64,000 nucleotides of DNA from the NCBI GenBank assembly GCA_021650895.1, contig CP091278.1, positions 649,659 to 713,658 of the forward strand, in the 5' to 3' direction. The translations under genes were made by a program, and so were the position numbers. Below are positions 8,918-16,519 of the stretch, piece by piece. Each line of letters begins with the position of its first letter. Positions within the stretch are counted from its first letter, which is position 1. Origin of the DNA: Candidatus Jettenia sp. Lineage in GTDB: Bacteria; Planctomycetota; Brocadiia; Brocadiales; Brocadiaceae. The notes beneath the pieces were generated by a model. The model searched no databases, was not told the origin of the DNA, and saw only the letters and a program-made list of their open reading frames with translations.

Positions 8918-9757
8918 CCTTCCCTTCTCCTTTTACGTTCATAAAGGTAATATCTTCAAAAATTCTGAACACGAAGTATATATGCAATTTAATTGCCACC
9001 TATCACATTCCACATAAAAAATTTATACAAATAACTAAAAATCCTTAGTGCATAAGGTTGCGTTTTTTTATTCGAATGAGAATGGAGAAAATACGCAGGG
9101 CGGCAAGGCTAAAGCCTTGCCCTACTTCTTGTTGATGTAAGAAAAATGGAGTTGTGAAAAACGTGACTTGTTACAAAAGTGTGACATTGCAAGAAGTGCG
9201 TCATGTTACATGTTGCTTATATTCCCTCAAGATGGATCTTAAAAGTTTACGATATGCAGAACAGCTCTTCCGTACAAGGATGGATCAGGCAAAGCGAAGG
9301 TAATATCTCATAAGATGAGTTGGGTTTCGTTTCTTAATCTAAATTACCCAACTTGTATAGATAACTTAAGGAGAAATGCTCCGTTGTTATTCTTTTCCTA
9401 TTTACGTTACATTAGGTTGGGTTTTAAAAAGCAAAACCTAACGGATTTTTACCCACCCCTAACCCCTCCCAAGAGGGGACTTTTTTATTCCCCTCTTGGG
9501 AGGGGTTAGGGGTGGGTTAACGGCATCATGAAAAACTTTGAAATTCCTATACATTACATGAGATTGTAAACAGTGAAGCGAAGAAGCAATCTCTGCCTTT
9601 GGGATTGCTTCGGAAAAGACCCTCACAATGACGGGTGAGATAGTCTTTCTCCGGTTGATGAATATGTTCGGTTTCATCCCTGGGATACTATAGCTTGCTT
9701 TCTATATGATGTGCACTGGAAATATGAATGTAACGGATGAGAGAAAAGATTGCCGGA
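8918..9757. other. Repeat-rich intergenic region upstream of the polysaccharide operon
   Basis: No gene is supported. It contains a TTTA-centre palindrome (~9096-9124), a GATAACTTAAGGAG...CTCCGTTGTTATTC hairpin element (~9360-9400, also near 18759 and 47018), the 9451-9517 perfect inverted repeat, and a partial relative of the MITE hairpin (GAAGCAATCTC...GATTGCTTCGG...CTCACAATGAC, ~9572-9631). The polysaccharide operon promoter should lie in its first 150 bases but is not obvious. Confidence 0.6.
9451..9517. repeat. Perfect inverted repeat ACCCACCCCTAACCCCTCCC
   Basis: Arms of about 29 bp separated by a T-rich loop. Diverged copies lie at 18995-19060, 25363-25431 and 63611-63680. As RNA it would be a very stable hairpin. 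The small ORFs called through it follow from its composition. Confidence 0.85.
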
Positions 9758-11041
9758 CTAAACATGCGATATTTGTTCCTGGAGGTTGTTATAACGCACT
9801 CTCTCTTTGCTCTCTCTGCTCTCATTCTTTTCTGGTACAATAGTAAAATTCCATTGTAAAGGTGTTCCCTGGAATTCGCTCCTTAATTCTGTCATTTCGT
9901 AATCTGTTATTCCCATCTCTATTTTACGATTATCCGTATCAAAAAGAGGTCTCTTTTTTGAAGTTTTCGACGCGGGAGAGTTGATTACCTGGATAACAGT
10001 TTCAAAGTTTATCAACGATTCTCCTTTCCGGTTCATACTGACAAAAGAAAACGTTTTATACTCTACATTACTCCATTTGCTTATCCCCGGAGGAGAATAA
10101 CATACCGTGATACGTTTCTGTATTTCATCAGATATTTTTTGTAAATAGTATTTCCATTCTTCACCATGAAGACCGTTATTTTCTGAGCCATTTATACAAA
10201 TCATAATACTTTTTGCATGAGGATATTGTTTAGATCCAAAGAGAAACCACCACTCTTTAACACTCTCTGCGGTAAACTCTATCGCATCACGAGATACTTC
10301 AACAGTGGCCATTCCATTATTTTTCTGAATATCGTACGATCCAAAAGCTGTTGTTTTGTTATCAGATAATGTGGAAAGACCATATCTGTGTATTTGGTCT
10401 GAATATCCTTTTGGGGATAATCTTTTATCAGAATTTTTAACTCTATCTCTTCGTTCTTTCTTTTTTATATCAACCGATATTACCGGATTTCCTTCACGAA
10501 TATGCTTTTTTGCAAGGCTATTTATACACTGAAACTGATGTTCGCGCTCTTTACGTGAAATCCCTTTCCACATTTTTCCATTAAATTGTAAAGAATACTC
10601 CAACTCTTTAAGCCTTCTCTGAACGGTATCCTCACTTATAGAATACCCTAGCTCCTTTATTTGATCGCTGATCTGATACGTAGATTTCGTTGTCCATGTA
10701 AGCAAGCTTTTCGGATCATTTGCTGTTGTCTCGTTTACAATATTCTTTAGTATACGTAAAATTTCAGGATTCTTTTCTTCTATCTTTTTTCGTCCTCCTC
10801 CGGGTTGGCGGATCCTCCCCTCTTCGTACAATGTCCCTAATGTCCCTTTTGATTTAAGCTCTTTTATCCCTCTTATTACCGTAGGTTTTGATAAACCAGT
10901 AATATCACATATTTTTTTGATTCCTCCGTGTCCAAGAAGCATAGCTTCTCTGGCAACAAACCACCGGGTTTGTGCCTCATTGAGCGTATTCAAAATCTTT
11001 AAGAAAATTTTTTCTTGTTCTTTGCCTGTTAACTTTATCAT
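9758..11041 (-). CDS. ISAzo13-family-like transposase, catalytic site altered
   Basis: About 427 residues. The N-terminus has a helix-turn-helix (ICDITGLSKPTVIRGIKEL, near 45) and a PGGGRK segment, as in ISAzo13/Rhodopirellula-type transposases. The first catalytic region VISVDIKKKE (~190) is intact. The second, normally ADGGGSNG, reads MICINGSENNG, so Asp is replaced by Asn. The third region PPGISKWSNVEYKTFSF retains a Glu (established family pattern: W-x2-x-E-H). The ATG at 11041 follows GAAAGGAAA and is preferred to a longer start at 11125. No convincing terminal inverted repeats are seen in the flanks. It may be an immobile relic or a domesticated DNA-binding protein. Confidence 0.75.
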   Translation of the reverse strand: MIKLTGKEQEKIFLKILNTLNEAQTRWFVAREAMLLGHGGIKKICDITGLSKPTVIRGIKELKSKGTLGTLYEEGRIRQPGGGRKKIEEKNPEILRILKNIVNETTANDPKSLLTWTTKSTYQISDQIKELGYSISEDTVQRRLKELEYSLQFNGKMWKGISRKEREHQFQCINSLAKKHIREGNPVISVDIKKKERRDRVKNSDKRLSPKGYSDQIHRYGLSTLSDNKTTAFGSYDIQKNNGMATVEVSRDAIEFTAESVKEWWFLFGSKQYPHAKSIMICINGSENNGLHGEEWKYYLQKISDEIQKRITVCYSPPGISKWSNVEYKTFSFVSMNRKGESLINFETVIQVINSPASKTSKKRPLFDTDNRKIEMGITDYEMTELRSEFQGTPLQWNFTIVPEKNESRESKERVRYNNLQEQISHV

Positions 11042-11552
11042 AATTCTTTCGTTTCCTTTCAAAAAAACATCTTTCTCATAAATTATGAAGTCTAACTGTA
11101 GATGTATTAGCAATATACTTACCAACCGGTGAAACTTATCGTAAGAATAAAACTAAGACATAAGTAACTGAAATTTAAGAATATATAAAGTATCTGGTAA
11201 GCTGGCTTATACCATATATTTTATTTTTTAGGATAAGATAATTTATATCTTCTGTATGAATACAGATACAGTGATCACACATTATCACCTAAAAAATTAT
11301 GGCTTAAGTCCTTATATCAAATTTTACATGACCACAAAAACATACAATGAGTAGGTAATTGCATGCATGGTAACGTGAAGTTTGGAGGTTATTCCGGGTG
11401 GGATGAAGATTCTCTCGCTGGTGAAAAATGATGTGAAAATTACGAAAAGAAGGTATATTGATTGGAATTGTGAGTTTTGTATAACTTCAAGCTGAAGTAT
11501 GCATCAATCTTGAAGTAAGCGCATTCTTATCTGGTAGTATTATTGGCTTTTT
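11042..11552. other. AT-rich intergenic region, no feature seen
   Basis: Between the transposase start and the 3' end of the SurA-DsbA gene. It holds short AT-rich runs but no dispersed palindrome, tRNA or convincing ORF. The transposase promoter would lie in the first part. No inverted terminal repeat of an IS could be matched to the region before 9758. Confidence 0.5.
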
Positions 11553-13091
11553 TTACTTCATCGCAACCTCCTTCCAGGCTGTTTCAATGGCTGCTTTCAG
11601 AGATGCATAAGTTTTCTCTGCAATGCGTCGACCGTTCACAAAAACAGTTGGTGTCGAATTGAGTCCGAGCCGTAACGCTTCCATTCGGTCTTGCTTTACC
11701 TTATCAGCAAATTTCTCAGTATCAAGTGCTTCATCAAACATCTTTCGGTTAAGCCCCAATTGGCTTGCATACTCTTTCAGATTATCGACACCGAGTGCTC
11801 TCTGATTCTGAAACAAAATGGCAATGTACTCCCAATATTTACCCTGTTCGCGCGCAGCTTCAGCGGCAATAGCAGCCTTATAGGCGTTGGCATGTCGCAG
11901 TAACGGGAAGTCACGTGCTACGAGCCTTACCTTATTACCATATTCTTTCATCAGGTCTTCAAGGATTTCATGTAAATTTGAACAAGTCGAGCACTCATAG
12001 TCGATGAACTCCACAATAGTTATTGTAGCATTCTCATTACCTTTCGATGGCTGATCCCGGGTCGAGATCGCTTCAATAGAACGTTTTGGTGAAGCAAGAA
12101 AGACCTCCAGAGTAGCTGCCTGGCGTAATCGTTCAGTAAAAGCAGCCTTCGCCCGTTCTTCTTCGTGCTGTTTCAGATATTGAGTGATCTTACCCCTGTC
12201 AACTGCCATTCCGTGATTAGCATCAATTTTATCTTTGTTCTTCATATAAAATGCCAGAATATCCTTCTTCGTTATTCTCTTTTGTTTCAAAGTAACTTCT
12301 GCATTCAGTAGCTCCTGAATGGTAATATTCCTTCTCTGCGCCTCTTGCTGAAAAAGCAGATCATTTATCATGAGGTCAATGGTTTGTTTTTGCAACTCAT
12401 AGATCTGCTCTTGTACCTTAAAAATCTCTGGTTGAAGTTTTTTATCAATATCTTTCAGGGTAATCTTTTCGCCATTGACTACGGCAAGTACACGATCCGG
12501 CTCAGTAGTAACATCAGCAAGGGTCAGGTAGTCTACTACCGTCTGAATCTGAGCCTTAGAACGAAGGAGTTCGGCAAGCTTCTTTGCTTCCTCACTCTGG
12601 CGCTGTCTCTGAAGATAGTTCACAATCTGCTCTTTCAAGGCGTTAAACTCTTCTGAAAGCTGGCTCTTGTTCTCATGATAGAAAGCCAACGCCTCCGCCT
12701 CAGTCGGTTCCTTGACTTTTGATATAACTTCGTCCTGGAGTATCCTGGCAGTATCAACCTTACACTTTTTCGCTTCCTGATCCAGGAGATCGGAATTAAT
12801 CTTAAGATAGAGTTCATTTGATCGCGCATCGAGCAAGACCTGCTGGATTTCGAATACAGAGTCTCTGATCTTCTCATCAACCTCCTGCCGGCTAATGATT
12901 GTGCCATTAACTATGGCAATGGCATTGGATGGTATCTCTATATTGCAATCCTCATCATCTTCCTGTTTTCCACCGGACCCGATAGCTAATACCCTTTTCT
13001 CTTTTTCCAATGCAGCATCGGCCTGAGCCAGAAACACCGTGCCACATACCATGATCTTTGCGAAAAGAAGTAATGATAGTTTATTCATCAT
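11553..13091 (-). CDS. Exported SurA-like/DsbA thioredoxin fusion protein
   Basis: 512 residues with a signal peptide (MMNKLSLLLFAKIMVCGTVFLAQADA). Two SurA-N-like modules follow, each opening with a VNG-x-x-(I) motif (AIVNGTIISRQEVDEKI near 59; AVVNGEKITLKDIDKKL near 203), helical and charged. The C-terminal ~170 residues are a DsbA-type thioredoxin domain with ECSTC (CxxC) near 366 and the cis-Pro loop STPTVFVNG near 478. It probably forms or isomerises disulfides in periplasmic clients held by the SurA-like part. It is the last gene of the copper/redox cluster, 11 bases after the binding-protein gene, so the clients may be that cluster's exported proteins. Confidence 0.85.
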   Translation of the reverse strand: MMNKLSLLLFAKIMVCGTVFLAQADAALEKEKRVLAIGSGGKQEDDEDCNIEIPSNAIAIVNGTIISRQEVDEKIRDSVFEIQQVLLDARSNELYLKINSDLLDQEAKKCKVDTARILQDEVISKVKEPTEAEALAFYHENKSQLSEEFNALKEQIVNYLQRQRQSEEAKKLAELLRSKAQIQTVVDYLTLADVTTEPDRVLAVVNGEKITLKDIDKKLQPEIFKVQEQIYELQKQTIDLMINDLLFQQEAQRRNITIQELLNAEVTLKQKRITKKDILAFYMKNKDKIDANHGMAVDRGKITQYLKQHEEERAKAAFTERLRQAATLEVFLASPKRSIEAISTRDQPSKGNENATITIVEFIDYECSTCSNLHEILEDLMKEYGNKVRLVARDFPLLRHANAYKAAIAAEAAREQGKYWEYIAILFQNQRALGVDNLKEYASQLGLNRKMFDEALDTEKFADKVKQDRMEALRLGLNSTPTVFVNGRRIAEKTYASLKAAIETAWKEVAMK

Positions 13092-13102
13092 TTATTATCC
13101 CT

Positions 13103-14197
13103 TTATTGCAATTTTACCCAATCACTGGCACTGACAACTTTTTTTTCTTCAGGATCTACTAATGCTATATAGGCTCCCAGTGCGCCGATACGCCGGTTAG
13201 GACCGAAGGTTATCTGTGGTGTTAAACCGGTTTCAAACTCATACAATCCCTCAAGTACAGTTACCAGTCTTTCACGGCTCACATCCTTACCGGCACGCTT
13301 CAGCCCCTCGGCAAGTATTTTTGCTGAACAATAAGCCTCGATCTGAACAGATAAATGCTGTGCAGGAATTTTGTGTTTTTCAGCAAAGGAATGATATTCT
13401 TTTACGGAGGCGCGAATCATATCAGAGGGTCCCCGGGGAAAGGACAGAAAAATCTTATCTTTAAAGCCGGCAGAGACCGTGAGAATTTCCTTATCGATCA
13501 ATGGACCAGGAATGAAAACAAAAGGTCTCCATTGAAGCTGCTCGGCTTCACTCAACAAGGCTTTTTGCTCATTTCCTGAGCCAAGGAAGAAGATCGCATC
13601 TACCTCTTTCTCCTTCATCTCTTTCACAAGACGTTTAGCCTCGAATTGATCATGCGGGTATGTGAGTATTATCCGTGAATCCCAGCCATTTTTTTTGCAC
13701 TGCTCATCGATCGCATGGGTAATTTCCGAAAAAACTTCACCACCGGCAGAAAGGATTGCAATATGCGGATCCTCTGCACCAAACTTCTCCGATGCAAATT
13801 CAACCATAGCAAGAGATAGTTCTTTCACACCAGAGAACAAATAAAAAACATACCGGTTCAAGGGAAAATCCACCTGAGGAAAATTCGTTATAGCGCCCAC
13901 AAGCGGAATTTCACGTTCCTGTATAAGTACATCAATTTCTCTCTCTGATCCCTCAATGAAAGCGCCATTGATAACGAATACTTCTTCCTCGAGAAGAGAC
14001 ATCGCATTCGCTTGTGTTGCTGCAGGGGTATCTCCTGAGGCTGAAAACCTGAGTTCAATCCGGCGGTTGTAAATCCCCCCCTGTTCGTTAAGGTCGTGAA
14101 AATAGGACTGTAATACCTCTTTCATGGCCATTGCCATCTCTGCCGGGAATTCTTTACCCGGTAAAATAGCCCCTACCCGGATACTCGTATCCGTCAA
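13103..14197 (-). CDS. Type-1 periplasmic-binding-protein domain (Leu/Ile/Val-like), no signal of its own
   Basis: 364 residues resembling branched-chain amino-acid-type ABC substrate-binding proteins: IRVGAILPGKEFPAEMAMAM at the N-terminus, HDLNEQGGIYNRRIEL near 34, VINGAFIEGSE near 75, and the two-lobe periplasmic fold through to residue 360. It has no signal peptide and no ABC permease genes nearby. The only usable start is TTG, overlapping the upstream cytochrome stop (TTGA). The frame stays open upstream of the TTG (reading KEKEPGLTDTSIRVG) into an A-rich run, so it is either translationally coupled or the C-terminal half of a cytochrome-PBP fusion split by a one-base change. A sensing role is more likely than transport. 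Confidence 0.78.
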   Translation of the reverse strand: MTDTSIRVGAILPGKEFPAEMAMAMKEVLQSYFHDLNEQGGIYNRRIELRFSASGDTPAATQANAMSLLEEEVFVINGAFIEGSEREIDVLIQEREIPLVGAITNFPQVDFPLNRYVFYLFSGVKELSLAMVEFASEKFGAEDPHIAILSAGGEVFSEITHAIDEQCKKNGWDSRIILTYPHDQFEAKRLVKEMKEKEVDAIFFLGSGNEQKALLSEAEQLQWRPFVFIPGPLIDKEILTVSAGFKDKIFLSFPRGPSDMIRASVKEYHSFAEKHKIPAQHLSVQIEAYCSAKILAEGLKRAGKDVSRERLVTVLEGLYEFETGLTPQITFGPNRRIGALGAYIALVDPEEKKVVSASDWVKLQ

Positions 14198-14754
14198 CCC
14201 CGGTTCCTTTTCTTTCCTAACCGCTTGAGATATACTATGAGATTATTAACCTCTTCCCGGGTAAAACGGTAGACAGGCATTACAGGAGACAATTTATTCC
14301 CTGACGGATCGATTCCCTTGACAATGGCTTGCCGGAGAAACCGGTCCGTATAAGGCGGATGCTTTCTCCCGTTAGGATGAGTGATGCCATAGGGTTTCAT
14401 TAAGAAATCCCCGGTTATATCAGAAGGTAATACCCCGCCTTCAGGTCTGCCTTTACCATCATATCCATGACAGCTTACGCATGGTAGCGCGCTGGCTGGC
14501 ACTTCTGTTGTATCATTACCCAATAACGCAGTAATCTCACGGCCCGAGGCAGAAGAGCCAAGCAGGTATATCTGTTTTCCCTGTCTCTCCTGGGGTGTCA
14601 ATTGCCGGTTTACAACCGTTCCGGCAGATACATGATTCTTCAGATAAAAAATTGCGATAGTTGCCAGTATCCATGCCACGAAAATCTTCAGAGATATACC
14701 GATGTTAGGCCAGGAATGTCTCTGCATTGGCTCTAAACCTTTAATTGATACCAT
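14194..14754 (-). CDS. Membrane-anchored c-type cytochrome
   Basis: 186 residues. A hydrophobic anchor at about 22-41 (ISLKIFVAWILATIAIFYL) is followed by a single class I cytochrome c domain with heme motif CVSCH near 91 and a distal Met in LSPVMPVYRF near 158. LGSSASGREITALLGN before the heme is typical of cytochromes fused to or paired with binding proteins (family impression). The ATG follows GAGGGAG and overlaps the SCO stop by 14 bases. It should hand electrons from the exported copper oxidase module to the respiratory pool, which is an inference from context. The stop codon overlaps the next ORF in the -1 frame at an A-rich run. Confidence 0.85.
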   Translation of the reverse strand: MVSIKGLEPMQRHSWPNIGISLKIFVAWILATIAIFYLKNHVSAGTVVNRQLTPQERQGKQIYLLGSSASGREITALLGNDTTEVPASALPCVSCHGYDGKGRPEGGVLPSDITGDFLMKPYGITHPNGRKHPPYTDRFLRQAIVKGIDPSGNKLSPVMPVYRFTREEVNNLIVYLKRLGKKRNRG

Positions 14755-16075
14755 CGTTAAGCACTCCCTCTACCATAGGAATAAGTTCTTGCGCCTTTGC
14801 CAGCCCCATAGCCTTTTTCCAGAGTCCCGTTGCATCATTGCCGATAAGGAACAGACCACTGTGCTGATCTCTTTCTTCGACAAAAAAACCGAGCTTATAG
14901 AGGGCCTGATCCACATTCTCTTTTTTTCCGGATAAGAAATACCAACCGGGTTTTGCATGATAATTCTCAGCATACTGTTTGAGCCGTTGTGGCGTGTCGG
15001 TAATCGAGTCCACACTGATGGAAATGATGTGCACATCCTTACCTAAACGTTCACCCACAGCCTCTTGAATTGCCAGCAAGTTTTTGCTCATGACAGGACA
15101 GATGCCAGTGCACTCGGTAAAAAAACAGTTGATAATAACGACCTTTCCCTTGATCAGATCGCTGTAAAACCGCATCTTCTCTCCATACTGATTGATCAAT
15201 TCCACATCGGAAAAATATTTCTGTGCCGCCGGATTTCCTCCCTGTATGGCAGCGTTTTGTTGTACCTCTCTGGCAAGCCTCACGACCTCTCTCCCGGCAA
15301 CTGGTTCTCTTTTATCTTTTCTTGCCCTTTCCTTCTCCGCAGACAATTCTTTCTTCGGATTATCCAGCATATCCTCAATGACCTGGACTAATTGAGCCGA
15401 TGGCACAAGGCCGTTAACCCGTGTCCATTGTCCCTTCGCTTCATTACCCACAAGGATGAGAGGAGAATGGTCCTCCTTTATCGGGGTAAAGACCTTCAGT
15501 GCTTTAAGGAGTTTGTCTACATCTTGTTTCCTCCCGGTAAGGAAGGTCCATCCCGGTTTTGCCCCGAACTTTTCTCCCCAGGCCCTGAGCCTCTGAGGAG
15601 TATCATTTACAGGATCGACGCTGATAGAGATGAGATTAAAATCTCTGCCGGTACGATTGCCCATGAGATTCTGGACTTTAGAGAAGTTAACGCTCAAGGG
15701 AGGACATATCGTGGTACAGGTGGTAAAGATGAAATTTATAGCTACCACTTTGTCTTTTACCAGGTCACTGTAGAAGCGTACCTTCTTCCCCTCCTGATTC
15801 AGGAGTTCCACATCCGGTATCTTCATGTTTAAAGTTGCCGCAACCTTACCCCCCTCTTTCCGTGCTTTTTTTTCAGATGGACAGCAAGGCTTCTGTTCTG
15901 TGCTTTCCGGGGTTTCTGCCTGAATAGCTTGTTTCGGCTGTAAGGGAACCGACTTAATCTCATTCTGGGAAAATGATACACCTGACCAGAAAAAACAGAC
16001 CACCGGCACCAGTAGTTGCCATGATCTGAATAGTCTTTTTCTGGACTCTTTATCGGAACAGATGAATTTTGACAT
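14741..16075 (-). CDS. Tandem SCO1/SenC copper chaperone-like protein
   Basis: About 444 residues with an N-terminal anchor (WQLLVPVVCFFWSGVSFS), a small CCPSEKK cysteine pair, and two complete SCO1/SenC thioredoxin-fold domains. Domain 1: FTTCTTICPPLS (CxxxCP) near 116 with a conserved His in KEDHSPLILVGN. Domain 2: FTECTGICPVMSK near 312 with DQHSGLFLIGN. The CxxxC + His set binds copper in Sco proteins (established). Two domains in one chain suggest a high copper demand or two clients. ATG 16075 is preferred to the upstream GTG at 16090 because GGAG lies 8 bases before it. In mnx operons a Sco-like MnxC accompanies the oxidase, which parallels this locus. Confidence 0.88.
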   Translation of the reverse strand: MSKFICSDKESRKRLFRSWQLLVPVVCFFWSGVSFSQNEIKSVPLQPKQAIQAETPESTEQKPCCPSEKKARKEGGKVAATLNMKIPDVELLNQEGKKVRFYSDLVKDKVVAINFIFTTCTTICPPLSVNFSKVQNLMGNRTGRDFNLISISVDPVNDTPQRLRAWGEKFGAKPGWTFLTGRKQDVDKLLKALKVFTPIKEDHSPLILVGNEAKGQWTRVNGLVPSAQLVQVIEDMLDNPKKELSAEKERARKDKREPVAGREVVRLAREVQQNAAIQGGNPAAQKYFSDVELINQYGEKMRFYSDLIKGKVVIINCFFTECTGICPVMSKNLLAIQEAVGERLGKDVHIISISVDSITDTPQRLKQYAENYHAKPGWYFLSGKKENVDQALYKLGFFVEERDQHSGLFLIGNDATGLWKKAMGLAKAQELIPMVEGVLNDGIN

Positions 16076-16519
16076 TTCTGCAATCTCCACTTTTAAAATA
16101 GACCGTTCGGCGATTTTTTTATAACACCGGCGTAGGGGCAGGTTTTAAACCTGCCCCTACAACAGAACATTGGAATTACCTAAACGTTTAAACTAGTACA
16201 CTGTCAACTTAATTTATTATAATAGACTCTCTCGTATGTGTCATTGCGAGGGGCATTTTCCCGAAGCAATCTCTTTTGAGATATCCAGGGGGATTGCTTC
16301 GGACAATACCCTCGCAATGACACAGCCCCATGCAGTTGAACCGATACAAATCGTATTATCATGAATTATATTGACAGTGTACTAGGCCTTTGGCACCTTG
16401 TGTTTTTTATTAAACCGTAGGGCAAGGCTTTAGCCTTGCCTCTCCGCCTGAATATGCGCACGGCAATAGCAACCCTAAAGGGTTGCCCTACAGAATTGAA
16501 ATTCGTATATATCAGGTGA
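16076..16519. other. Repeat-filled gap in the copper/redox cluster
   Basis: Holds a perfect palindrome GTAGGGGCAGG-TTTTAAA-CCTGCCCCTAC-type hairpin (16132-16160), the 16193-16385 MITE-like element, and a compound TTTA-centre palindrome pair (16417-16495). No coding sequence is supported. The genes on either side run the same way, so these look like insertions into an operon. Confidence 0.7.
16193..16385. mobile_element. MITE-like element, perfect 15-bp TIR CTAGTACACTGTCAA
   Basis: The right end TTGACAGTGTACTAG is the exact inverse of the left end. The centre is the same GTCATTGCGAGG...CCTCGCAATGAC hairpin as in the 1326-1532 copy. 193 bp, noncoding. Confidence 0.82.

Noticed and set aside
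15392-15832. 146-residue plus-strand ORF inside the tandem SCO gene
   Set aside because: Antisense shadow; the SCO frame has both CxxxC motifs.
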